The translations under genes and the position numbers were made by a program. A DNA stretch of 64,000 nucleotides, taken from the NCBI GenBank assembly GCA_934512135.1, contig CAKSWT010000003.1, forward strand, positions 62,001 through 126,000, given 5' to 3'. This stretch comes from an uncultured Oscillospiraceae bacterium (GTDB taxonomy: Bacteria; Bacillota; Clostridia; Oscillospirales; Oscillospiraceae). Below the pieces are notes generated by a model. It was given only the letters and a program-made list of their open reading frames with translations. It was not told the DNA's origin and did not search any database. Of the stretch, positions 19,619 through 26,993 are shown one piece after another. The first letter of the stretch is position 1; each line of letters starts with the position of its first letter.

Positions 19619-19660
19619 AAAAAACGCCCCCAACTGAATCAAACATTCAGCAGGAGCGTT
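19619..19660 (-). terminator. Attenuator terminator in the aro leader
   Basis: On the minus strand AACGCTCC/CTGAAT pairs with ATTCAG/GGGGGCGTT across a 5-nt loop and a small internal loop. It is followed directly by a run of six U (19619-19624). It lies 24 bp past the leader-peptide stop and 42 bp before aroF. It must be bypassed for operon expression. Confidence 0.88.
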
Positions 19661-19684
19661 CCAACGATATGCTTTCCTGGAAGG

Positions 19685-19771
19685 TTATGATTCCACCGAC
19701 ATATGACAATTGCCCACTCCCCGAAAGGAGTAGGTAAAGTAGCCATAAAATCGGTTGCTCATGCCTTTCAC
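19685..19771 (-). CDS. Phe/Tyr-rich leader peptide controlling the aro operon
   Basis: A 28-codon frame, GTG start at 19771 with AGAGGG six bases upstream and stop TAA at 19685-19687. The peptide begins MKGMSNRFYGYFTYSFR. Residues 8-16 contain three Phe and three Tyr in nine codons (19724-19750). ATG 19762 in the same frame is a less likely start. The frame lies between a strong promoter and the leader terminator, so ribosome stalling at low Phe- or Tyr-tRNA charging should set termination. A 5-bp hairpin ACTCC/GGAGT lies inside the coding stretch. TTCCA/TGGAA (19678-19682 with 19659-19663) could be part of an antiterminator. Function is inference from arrangement. Confidence 0.85.
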   Translation of the reverse strand: MKGMSNRFYGYFTYSFRGVGNCHMSVES

Positions 19772-19807
19772 TGCAATCCCTCTTTCTACTGTGCGGCAAA
19801 TCCCGCA

Positions 19808-19830
19808 TGAATAAACTGCAAGTTTATTCA
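19808..19830. promoter_or_regulatory. Perfect 9-bp inverted repeat at the aro transcription start
   Basis: TGAATAAAC, 5 nt, GTTTATTCA, 10-32 bp downstream of the -10 box. As DNA it looks like a repressor operator. As RNA it would form a 5'-terminal hairpin before the leader peptide. Its sequence does not match a regulator site I can name. Confidence 0.6.
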
Positions 19831-19839
19831 GTTGACATT

Positions 19840-19867
19840 ATTATAACACGGCGGAATGGAAATACAA
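19840..19867 (-). promoter_or_regulatory. Sigma-A promoter of the aro operon
   Basis: TTGTAT (19862-19867), 16-bp spacer, TATAAT (19840-19845) on the minus strand. The expected start is near 19833, giving a leader of about 255 nt. Confidence 0.75.
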
Positions 19868-19946
19868 CAATTTTTTTCGATTTATCGGTTTTTCACAAAG
19901 GCAGGCGGCCAGGCCCCCGTGGGGCTGGAACATTATACAATCCAAG

Positions 19947-19976
19947 GTCCTGCCCCGGCCTTGGCCGGGACAGGAC
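19947..19976 (-). terminator. Terminator of the MaoC-like gene
   Basis: A 14-bp stem (19947-19960 with 19963-19976, one wobble) 50 bp past the stop. The downstream tract is weak in U, so it is a likely rather than certain terminator. Confidence 0.7.
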
Positions 19977-20026
19977 ACCAGCTTGTCAAGAAACCCTGTA
20001 GCGTTCTGCCGCCGGGTCAGGTGCGG

Positions 20027-21295
20027 TCAGGCGGAAGCCCGGGAGGGAAGCACCACCGTTGCGGCAATGACCTGGGCGATGCCGCCGTCGGGCCAGTTTT
20101 CGGCCCAGCAGATCAGGTCCACGCAGTGCTCGCCGCGGTCGTTGCGATACTTCTTCGTAACATAGCCCCTGCCGATGATGCAGTCGGAGCACATGCCGTG
20201 ATGGTCCACGCAGCGGCCTGCGGTTTCGGGGACCTGGGCCAGGAAGCTGTCCGGAGCTCCGTCGTCGCTCATAAAGTGCCAGTCGATATACCGAAGCCAG
20301 CCGTCGTCGCCCATATAGTTGGTGAGCAGCCGGATGAGCATATTTCGTCCGGTGGTGTTGTAGAACATGGCGCGGCCCCCGGCCTGATTCCGATGGCAGT
20401 AGTGGGCGGCGGTGTCGAAGTAGTAGATGCCGTAGTCATCGGCAAAGGGCTGCATCCGGCGGCGTCCCTCCTTGGTACGGATGACGTCCCGAAGGGGCCT
20501 CTGGCCCATGATTTGCAGGCCATGGCCCTTGATCATGTCCATCTCCGTCCAGGGGCCGGAGCAGATGGGGGTGGGATGATCTCCCACGCTGACGTCCTCC
20601 CAGTAAAGCGTGTCTGCGCCCCGGATCACCTCCTTGTCCCACAGGTCGGAGATAAACTCCCAGTCCTCCTCGGTGTAGTGGTGGACCGGAGGATGCTGCA
20701 TGCTTGGCATTTTCCCGCCGGAGCCGCCGGGACCGCCGCCCAGCAGCGGACCTCTGGGGCCGGTGTAGTCGTCCTTGTAGAAGGAGAATACATTGTGGCC
20801 CCGGGTGATTCCTGTCATAACCAGCTCGCCCCGCTGATTGTACAGACTGCCCCGGCCCTCCAGCCGCATATAACGGCCTTCACTTCCTGACTCGGGGGTG
20901 AGATCCTCAATAATCATATCGTCGCACACTGTGGTAAAGGTGTCTCCGGGGAGAATGGGGGCGTACATCTCAAAGGCGCCGCCGTCGTTGGCCCGCTGGA
21001 GCTTATCGCCAAAATCCATAGGCAGCATGGGGAACATGGCCCCGGGCTCCTTCCAGCAGGGGATGGCGATGATGGAGCCGTACCGGGTGTTTTTGGCGTA
21101 CTCCTGATCGTTGAACAGCGGGTTCCAGGGGTCCCAGGCGTTGGCGTAGAGCTTCATCAGGGTGGGGTCCGCCGGGGTGATGGGGAACATGGTGGGTTTG
21201 CCGATCTGGGCCGCCAGACGGCTTCTGGTTTCGTCGAGAATCTTCTGCTCCCGGGGGCTGTACACGCCGGGATAAAGGGTTTTAAAATTGCTCAT
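20027..21295 (-). CDS. MaoC/FAS1-like hotdog dehydratase family protein
   Basis: 422 residues from ATG 21295, which has AAAGGAG eight bases upstream. The N-terminal half has the MaoC-N pattern (YAKNTRYGSIIAIPCWKEPG... then PILPGDTFTT and TRGHNVFSFYK). A Gly-rich linker (GGGPGGSGGKMPSM) leads to a second hotdog-like half (YWEDVSVGDHPTPICSGPWTEMDMI). Hydration or dehydration of an acyl-CoA is expected from the family; the substrate is unknown. The LplA-type lipoprotein gene lies 64 bp upstream, so they may share a transcript. Confidence 0.72.
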   Translation of the reverse strand: MSNFKTLYPGVYSPREQKILDETRSRLAAQIGKPTMFPITPADPTLMKLYANAWDPWNPLFNDQEYAKNTRYGSIIAIPCWKEPGAMFPMLPMDFGDKLQRANDGGAFEMYAPILPGDTFTTVCDDMIIEDLTPESGSEGRYMRLEGRGSLYNQRGELVMTGITRGHNVFSFYKDDYTGPRGPLLGGGPGGSGGKMPSMQHPPVHHYTEEDWEFISDLWDKEVIRGADTLYWEDVSVGDHPTPICSGPWTEMDMIKGHGLQIMGQRPLRDVIRTKEGRRRMQPFADDYGIYYFDTAAHYCHRNQAGGRAMFYNTTGRNMLIRLLTNYMGDDGWLRYIDWHFMSDDGAPDSFLAQVPETAGRCVDHHGMCSDCIIGRGYVTKKYRNDRGEHCVDLICWAENWPDGGIAQVIAATVVLPSRASA

Positions 21296-21359
21296 GGCTG
21301 ATCTCCTTTCCGGACAGGGAAATGGCGGCGCGGGGTCCGCGCCGCCATGGATTTCTGGG

Positions 21360-23129
21360 TTAACGGCTCTCGTAGCGGGCGTAAGCGGTCTCGTAGAATT
21401 CCTGCAGCTCGGCCAGGCCCATGGCCTCGACCTCTGCCACATACTTATCCCACTCGGACAGGTCGCGCTCGCCCATCATGAACCGGGCAATTTCCGTTGC
21501 CACATGGGTATAGATGTCGGTGTTTACGGCAGTCATATCCTCAGCCTCCTTGGCAGTAAAGGCCAGGGTGGGGGTTGCGGAATACAGCGCCTTGGAGGTG
21601 TCATAGTCCAGCCAGATGGTCTTGGCTTCGTTGACATAGTCCTCGTTGATGGGGCAGTTCTTGTTGACAATCTGGTAGCCGGGGCCCTCGTCCAGGGCGT
21701 AGATCACCTGATAGCTCACAAGCTCCTCGTTGCGGTCCAGCATAAAGGGCAGCATCTGCTTGACACCGTCGACCACCTCGTAGCTCTCCCCTTCCTCGAA
21801 GCCGAAGTTTACGGCAGAGGCGCCATCGGTGCTGTAGAACCAATCCAGGAACTGCACGGCCTTCTCCGGCTCGGCGCAGCAGGTGGTGACCACAATGTTC
21901 TTCATGCCGGAGGTGCGCTGCTTGGCGTACTCATAGTTGTACTCCTTGGGGGCCTCGGAGCCCTCGGGATAGGTCATATGGACGGCCTTCAGCTCCAGGC
22001 CGTAGTTGGTCTTCATGTTGGTGAGGTCGCGGTCCATGCCGCCGAACAGGGCAGTGGCGCCGGAGGTCTGGAGAGAGTCGTCAAACATCTGGGCGTAGGC
22101 GTAGTCAGGGTTGATGTAGCCGGACTTGAAGGCCTCGGCGAAGAAGGTGACAAAGTCACGGAGCTCGTCAGAGGTGCCGTCATAGACCAGGTCGCCGGTG
22201 GCCAGATCCACCTTGAAGGCGTGGCCGCCGGAGGTGCCGAAGGCGTTGCAGAAGAAGCCGCCACGGATGTCGCCGCTGTTGGAGACGCCCATGGGATACT
22301 GGACCCCGTTGTTCTTCATGGCCTTAAACACTTCCATCCAGTCCTTGGTGGTCACAGGATCCGGCAGACCGGTGTCAGCCAGGTAGTCACTGCGGACCAG
22401 GGGACCTTCCCGGACGCCCTGGGGCTGATCGTAGATCATGGCCATGGAGTAGAGCTTGCCGGTGTCTGTGGTCAGGTCCCGGCGGACGTTGTCGTCATTC
22501 TGGAGAATGGCGTAGTAGTTGGGGGCGTACTCGGGGATGATCTCCGTGAGGTCCACATAGACGTCGTCTTCAATGGCCTTGTCATAGCCGCCGTTGTACA
22601 CGGAGGTGGAACCCATAGAGCCGCAGTTGGACTCATAGATCAGGTCGGTCATGTCGCCGGAGGCGATCATCAGGTTATACTGCTCGGAGCAAACGGCCTC
22701 GGAGCGCTGCTCAAAGGTCAGGTTTACACCCAGCTTATCCTGGACGCGCTGCCAGAACAGCAGGTCCTTCTTCAGCGGCTGCTCCGCGCCGCCCATGGCG
22801 CCCAGCTGCACCCAGTAGATGGAAAGATCCAGGGGCTCATCAAACAGGGGGAGATCATAATCCTTGACGCCTCTGGGCTCGGTATACCACTGGTTGGAGG
22901 GGGCTTCCGAGGCGGTCTCCAGGGTGGAGGCGGACTCGGCGTCCGAGGAAGCGTCCTCGGTGGCGGGGGCGGTGTCCGGGGCCGGCTGCGACGCCTGGGT
23001 TACCTCTGTGTCCTTGGTGCTTTCCTTTGTGGCGGTGGTCGTGGAGGCGCTGCCTCCGCCGCCGCAGCCTGCAAACAGGCACAGCATCATGCTTAGGGTC
23101 AACAGGATGGCGGTCAATTTCTTTGACAT
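21360..23129 (-). CDS. LplA-type extracellular solute-binding lipoprotein
   Basis: 589 residues. The signal peptide has lipobox LFAGC, with lipid-anchored Cys at about residue 21, then a Ser/Thr/Ala-rich tether to about residue 75. The fold is family 1 ABC binding protein of the LplA/LipO kind (oligosaccharide-type, 55-65 kDa). No permease or ATPase gene is next to it. RBS AAAGGAG precedes the ATG. It is a paralogue in architecture of the lipoprotein at 61953-63746. The ligand is unknown. Confidence 0.88.
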   Translation of the reverse strand: MSKKLTAILLTLSMMLCLFAGCGGGGSASTTTATKESTKDTEVTQASQPAPDTAPATEDASSDAESASTLETASEAPSNQWYTEPRGVKDYDLPLFDEPLDLSIYWVQLGAMGGAEQPLKKDLLFWQRVQDKLGVNLTFEQRSEAVCSEQYNLMIASGDMTDLIYESNCGSMGSTSVYNGGYDKAIEDDVYVDLTEIIPEYAPNYYAILQNDDNVRRDLTTDTGKLYSMAMIYDQPQGVREGPLVRSDYLADTGLPDPVTTKDWMEVFKAMKNNGVQYPMGVSNSGDIRGGFFCNAFGTSGGHAFKVDLATGDLVYDGTSDELRDFVTFFAEAFKSGYINPDYAYAQMFDDSLQTSGATALFGGMDRDLTNMKTNYGLELKAVHMTYPEGSEAPKEYNYEYAKQRTSGMKNIVVTTCCAEPEKAVQFLDWFYSTDGASAVNFGFEEGESYEVVDGVKQMLPFMLDRNEELVSYQVIYALDEGPGYQIVNKNCPINEDYVNEAKTIWLDYDTSKALYSATPTLAFTAKEAEDMTAVNTDIYTHVATEIARFMMGERDLSEWDKYVAEVEAMGLAELQEFYETAYARYESR

Positions 23130-23319
23130 GGTTTAATCTCCTTTCTCCGAATTGCATTCTGCAACGCTGACAGTTTACAATTCCTTAATATTTATAACAT
23201 AATTGTATAAATGGAACAGCAATTTGTCTACATGGAATACCGCATAATCTTTGCCTATTGTTTTTGGATACTTTTCATAACAGAGAAGGAAACTGTCCCC
23301 AAGCCTTTGGTAAATATGC
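23130..23319. other. AT-rich intergenic region upstream of the lipoprotein gene
   Basis: No gene is visible. The minus strand holds TATACA and TATAAA blocks around 23194-23213 inside an imperfect palindrome (TTATA, 9 nt, TATAA). This is probably the lipoprotein promoter, but I cannot choose a convincing -35/-10 pair. Confidence 0.5.
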
Positions 23320-23348
23320 AAAAAGCACCGGCGGTCAACCGGTGCTTT
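23320..23348 (-). terminator. Terminator after the Gx transporter gene
   Basis: AAAGCACCGG / CCGGTGCTTT, 10 bp perfect with a 7-nt loop, and five U on the minus strand. It ends the apbE/NusG-II/Gx unit. Confidence 0.85.
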
Positions 23349-23374
23349 GAAGCGAAAATCCATGAAGGACGGCG

Positions 23375-23902
23375 CTATTTTTCCTGGGAATCAGGGGTAC
23401 CATGAAGGGCACGGCGGCAGCGAGCCACCAAAATGCCGCCTGCCAGGCCCACGGCGCAGCCTGCGCCCATGCCGCACAGCAGCAGAACCGGCAGATACGC
23501 CACCAGGCCGGGGGTTTCCAGCACTGCCATGGCCACCAGGACCTGGCCCACATTGTGGAGCATTCCTCCCAGCAGGGACACAAACAGAGGGGAGCACCGG
23601 CGATAGGTCAGCGCCATGGCGACAAAGCTCAGAAGGCCTCCACCCAGGGAGTAGAAAAAGGAATAGGCGTTGCCGAACAAAAACGTGGCCAAAAGGATTT
23701 TCAGCAGGCACAGCAGAGCCCCCGGCCCGGGGCCCAACAGATACAGTCCCGCCAAAACGGCCAGATTGGCAAGGCCCAGCTTGGCCCCTGGCAGAGCCCC
23801 GGACAGTGGAATCAGACTGTCCAGCCAGGAGAGCACAAAGGCCACGGCGGCCAGCATGGCCAGAACCGTGAGACGGCGTGTGGGGTTATTGGGTGACGGC
23901 AT
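23375..23902 (-). CDS. Gx transporter family membrane protein (heptaprenyl diphosphate synthase component I-like)
   Basis: 175 residues, about five membrane segments. GAKLGLANLAVLAGLYLLGPGPGALLCLLKILLATFLFGN is typical of the family often labelled heptaprenyl diphosphate synthase component I. ATG 23902 has AGGAGG nine bases upstream; it overlaps the previous gene by 17 bp. With NusG-II and ApbE it forms a trio that also occurs in flavin-based extracellular electron transfer loci. It may be an S-component-like transporter, but its substrate is not readable. Confidence 0.8.
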   Translation of the reverse strand: MPSPNNPTRRLTVLAMLAAVAFVLSWLDSLIPLSGALPGAKLGLANLAVLAGLYLLGPGPGALLCLLKILLATFLFGNAYSFFYSLGGGLLSFVAMALTYRRCSPLFVSLLGGMLHNVGQVLVAMAVLETPGLVAYLPVLLLCGMGAGCAVGLAGGILVARCRRALHGTPDSQEK

Positions 23903-24245
23903 CCATAACATCCTCCTCTCCTGTGACGGTGATGACGATCCGGGCGGGGAGACAGACAATCTGCTCCCCTGCTCCGGAAATGGGGGTGTGGTGCTGGCAG
24001 ATCAGGTCCGGACAGGCGGCCTTCTCCACATAGGCGCTGCCTCCGGAGATCATCAGAGTCAGGGTATAGCCGGCATAGCCGGTCAAGGGCACCTGCCGGT
24101 CCCGGCCTAGCGGGTAGACCCCGGCGGCTTGGCCGTCAATACTGACCTGCACCTGGTTGCCGGGGGATTTGGGCCAAAGCGCCCAGAGGGCCAAAACCAG
24201 GGCCACGCAGAGAATACAGAGCAGTTCCCATTTCTTTGGCTTCAT
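23886..24245 (-). CDS. NusG domain II-containing membrane-anchored protein
   Basis: 119 residues: one N-terminal membrane anchor (LLCILCVALVLALWALW), then an extracytoplasmic beta-rich domain. AYVEKAACPDLICQHHTPISGAGEQIVCLPARIVI holds three cysteines of the CPDxxC...C pattern seen in this family. Function unknown; found beside Gx transporters and ApbE, suggesting a redox or quinone/flavin role. Overlaps apbE by 4 bp and the Gx gene by 17 bp, so all three are cotranslated. Confidence 0.82.
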   Translation of the reverse strand: MKPKKWELLCILCVALVLALWALWPKSPGNQVQVSIDGQAAGVYPLGRDRQVPLTGYAGYTLTLMISGGSAYVEKAACPDLICQHHTPISGAGEQIVCLPARIVITVTGEEDVMDAVTQ

Positions 24246-25279
24246 GGCGCTGCCTCCAAGGTGGTCACAGGGATCTGGGCGGAAATGGTCAGTCCGGCGG
24301 TGGCAAACAGCCCGTCCTGGGTAATCAGCACCATGTCAAAGGCATCGCTGTGGGCGCGCCAAAAGGCCACGGCCTCCTGGAAGCCCTTGACGTACAGTGC
24401 GGTGCTCAGTCCGTCCGCCAGGGTGCCGTCCTGGGACACCACGGTGACGCTGATTAAATCGCTGTCCGCCGGGTAGCCGGTTTTGGGGTCCAGAATATGG
24501 TGGTATCGAATGCCCTCTGACTCGAAATACCGCTCATAGCCCCCGGAGGTGATGACATATTGGGGCTGTTCCTGGCCTGTCAGAGACAGGGTGGCGATAT
24601 AGTCGCTCTCCTCTCCGTTGGGGTTCCGAATGGCGACGATCCAGGGGGAACCGTCGGGCTTTGTACCCATAACGCCCACGTTGCCCCCCAGGGAGATCAC
24701 TGCGGTGTGGGCCCCGGCGGCCGCAATGGCTTCCAGGACCTTTTGGGAGGTGTAGCCCTTGGCGATGCCCCCCAGGTCCAGACCCGAGGCCTTTTGAACC
24801 GGGAGCGTGACCTGAAAGCCGCCGTCTCCCTCCGAAATCTCCTGGAGACGCAGCTTCTGATAGCCCACCAGAGACAGAAGGCTGTCAATATGCGCAGGGA
24901 CCCGGTAGCTGTGTTCCCCATCCGACGAGGCAAAGCCCCAGGCCACCATCAGCGGATAGATTGTGGGATCAACGTCTCCGTCGGTCAGCGCGGCGATTTC
25001 CAGTGCCCGCTGAAGCAACAGGCCGGTTTCCCGGGAGACCACAGCGCTGGATTCCTGGTTGAGCCGGTAGATGTCGCTGCTCTCCAGGGTGATGGACAGC
25101 AGCGCATCCAGACGGTGGATCTCCCTAGTGCCCGCCACCTCTGCGGCCTCCCGGTTTTTTCCGTAGACCGTCAGGGTCATGACGGTGTCCATGGCGTAGA
25201 CGGTGCTGGTGCTTTTGGAGACGGTGCCGCAGCCGGCAAGCAGCAGCATCGCCAGCAAGCAGACGAAAAGCTTTTTCAT
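24242..25279 (-). CDS. apbE: FAD:protein FMN transferase ApbE, lipoprotein
   Basis: 345 residues. Signal peptide with lipobox LLAGC, then AMDTVMTLTVYG, LDLGGIAKGYTSQKVLEAI, SLGGNVGVMG and ILDPKTGYPAD, all ApbE marks. It attaches FMN to a Thr/Ser of exported flavoproteins, such as RnfG-type proteins or flavin-based reductases; no target is in the window. GGAGGT at 25281-25288 precedes the ATG and directly abuts the U tract of an upstream terminator. Confidence 0.94.
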   Translation of the reverse strand: MKKLFVCLLAMLLLAGCGTVSKSTSTVYAMDTVMTLTVYGKNREAAEVAGTREIHRLDALLSITLESSDIYRLNQESSAVVSRETGLLLQRALEIAALTDGDVDPTIYPLMVAWGFASSDGEHSYRVPAHIDSLLSLVGYQKLRLQEISEGDGGFQVTLPVQKASGLDLGGIAKGYTSQKVLEAIAAAGAHTAVISLGGNVGVMGTKPDGSPWIVAIRNPNGEESDYIATLSLTGQEQPQYVITSGGYERYFESEGIRYHHILDPKTGYPADSDLISVTVVSQDGTLADGLSTALYVKGFQEAVAFWRAHSDAFDMVLITQDGLFATAGLTISAQIPVTTLEAAP

Positions 25280-25288
25280 AGGACCTCC

Positions 25289-25321
25289 AAAAAAAGGGTG
25301 CGCTGCAAGCGCAGCGCACCC
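25289..25321 (-). terminator. Terminator between the SDR gene and apbE
   Basis: An 11-bp perfect stem GGGTGCGCTGC / GCAGCGCACCC with a 4-nt loop, then seven U (25289-25295) on the minus strand. The U tract touches the apbE ribosome-binding site, so there is no room for an apbE promoter downstream of it. Confidence 0.9.
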
Positions 25322-25350
25322 AAAATTCCGTATTGTTCCCGGAGCTGCAA

Positions 25351-26232
25351 TTAGGAGGTAGCAACCAGACCGCCATCGGGATAGATGGTGGTAGCGGTGA
25401 CCATGTCGGAAGCAGCGGAAGCCAGGAAGATAGCGGGGCCGACCACGTCGATCTCGTAGCCGATACGCTGTGCAGGCAGGCTGCCAGCAATGCCGTTACG
25501 GACCTTCTCATCGGGGGGCAGCAGGCCAACCATCATGGGAGTATAGGTGATGGTGGGGCCGATGGCGTTGACCTGGATGTTGGGACGCAGGTCAGCAGCA
25601 TAAGCCTTGGTCAGCATCTCCACAGCACCCTTGGTGGTGTTGTAGGGGACGTTGCCGTTGCCGCCGTTGGCCACAGCACGAATGCCGCGGACGGAGCCGA
25701 AGTTGATGATCTTGCCATAGCCCTGGTTGGGGTTGCACTTGCCGTGCTCGAAGGAAGCCTCGTCAACCTTCTCAGCACCCTCGACATTGTTGGACTTCAT
25801 CCAGTTGCCGAAGTACTTGCAGGTGAGCATCAGAGAGGTGATGTTGGTGTGGAGCATCTTCTCGAAGAAATCGGTGTCGATCTCCCAGGACCACATCTTC
25901 TTGTTGATGCCCTGTGCGTTGACCAGAATGTCGCAGCCGCCCAGACCCTCGGGACCGGTGACCTCGGCCAGAGCCTTCTTCACGAACTCCTCGTCGCCAG
26001 CGTCGCCAGCCACATACATAACCTTCACGCCGGGAGCAGCAGCAGCCTCGATCTTCTTCTTGGCAGCCTCGAGCTTCTCCACGCTACGGGAAGAGATGCA
26101 GACAGAGCAGCCGTTTGCAGCGTAACCGGCAGCAATGGCCTCGCCGAAGCCGCCAGCGCCGCCAAAAATCATTGCCTTCTTACCGGAGATGTCAAACATC
26201 TTGGTAAGGTCGCCATTATAAACCTTGGGCAT
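25351..26232 (-). CDS. Short-chain dehydrogenase/reductase
   Basis: 293 residues. Cofactor loop GGAGGFGEAIA (residues about 24-34), NAQG in place of NNAG, catalytic Ser in NFGSVRGI and the YNTTK form of YxxxK. The C-terminus IYPDGGLVATS fits the gluconate 5-dehydrogenase-like branch, so oxidation of a polyol or sugar acid is plausible. It follows a cupin gene by 83 bp in the same direction and ends at a strong terminator. Confidence 0.85.
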   Translation of the reverse strand: MPKVYNGDLTKMFDISGKKAMIFGGAGGFGEAIAAGYAANGCSVCISSRSVEKLEAAKKKIEAAAAPGVKVMYVAGDAGDEEFVKKALAEVTGPEGLGGCDILVNAQGINKKMWSWEIDTDFFEKMLHTNITSLMLTCKYFGNWMKSNNVEGAEKVDEASFEHGKCNPNQGYGKIINFGSVRGIRAVANGGNGNVPYNTTKGAVEMLTKAYAADLRPNIQVNAIGPTITYTPMMVGLLPPDEKVRNGIAGSLPAQRIGYEIDVVGPAIFLASAASDMVTATTIYPDGGLVATS

Positions 26233-26315
26233 TATAAAACAACTCCTTGATTTAGTTTAATATTCAGAGCCGACCCAGTCGGCAGATGAATCAAAAGTGA
26301 TGTGGAAGCCTGAGC

Positions 26316-26693
26316 TTAGCCCTGAGGAGGCAGCAGGCAAACCAGCATGTCGGTAACGGTCTTGCCGGTGTTGGTGACGGACTTGGGGCAGCCGCCAGCA
26401 CACTTGAAGCAATCGCCCTCGTGGAGAACGGTCTCCTCGGTCTCGGTCTTCAGGGTCATCTCGCCCTTGAGGATGTAGTAGATGGACTCCAAGGGATTTG
26501 CGCCGTAGTCGCATCCGCCGCCGGGCTGGAAGTGGGTGATACCCATGATCATTTTGGTGCCGTCAACGCCGTTGGGGCCGCCAGCGGGATCAAACAGACG
26601 GGTAGGGGTGCAGTCGTTGTGGCCGGGAGCAGTGTAGGTATAGATGGTGCTTCCCTCAGTTCCCTCGGCTCTCTGAATCTTGTAGTTGGCCAT
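26316..26693 (-). CDS. Small cupin-domain protein
   Basis: 125 residues from ATG 26693 (AAAGGAAG upstream). The pattern GITHFQPGGGCDYGANPLESIYYILKGEMTLK...LHEGDCF is a cupin 2 fold. Metal ligands are only partly conserved: a Glu in PLESIYYILKGE, but Cys/Asp-Tyr where His residues usually stand. It probably binds a small metabolite or acts with the SDR downstream. Function unknown. Confidence 0.75.
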   Translation of the reverse strand: MANYKIQRAEGTEGSTIYTYTAPGHNDCTPTRLFDPAGGPNGVDGTKMIMGITHFQPGGGCDYGANPLESIYYILKGEMTLKTETEETVLHEGDCFKCAGGCPKSVTNTGKTVTDMLVCLLPPQG

Positions 26694-26758
26694 AATCAAG
26701 AACTTCCTTTCAAAAAAGTAATGTACCATGTCGCGAAGATTCACTTCGTACATCCAAT

Positions 26759-26787
26759 AGTTTAGCACACTGCCTCGGGAAGTGCAA
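26759..26787 (-). promoter_or_regulatory. Sigma-A promoter of the cupin-SDR unit
   Basis: TTGCAC (26782-26787), 17-bp spacer, TAAACT (26759-26764) on the minus strand. Confidence 0.7.
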
Positions 26788-26919
26788 GAGTTTTGCGCCG
26801 CCAATCATAGAAAAATCATAAAAAAACTTTGGACAGATGGATTTTTTTGTGGAATATCTTCAAAATCTCCGAGATCTGCTTGGAATCCTTCCTTTTTTCC
26901 GGCCGGACCGAAAAAACAC

Positions 26920-26948
26920 TTGATTTACCTGCTTCTTTTGGGTATGAT
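26920..26948 (+). promoter_or_regulatory. Sigma-A promoter of metG
   Basis: TTGATT (26920-26925), 17-bp spacer, TATGAT (26943-26948); the start codon is 45 bp downstream. No T-box specifier or AGGGTGGNACCGCG motif is visible in the short leader. Confidence 0.75.
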
Positions 26949-26993
26949 AGACTGTACCGTTATTTTTGAATACCAAAGAAGGGAGTTTTGAAC

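Noticed and set aside
19808..19830. ArgR box at the aro promoter
   Set aside because: TGAAT and ATTCA are present, but their spacing (13 nt) does not fit an ARG box.
26805..26919. Regulatory RNA upstream of metG
   Set aside because: The region is AT-rich with only weak stems and lies upstream of the likely metG promoter.
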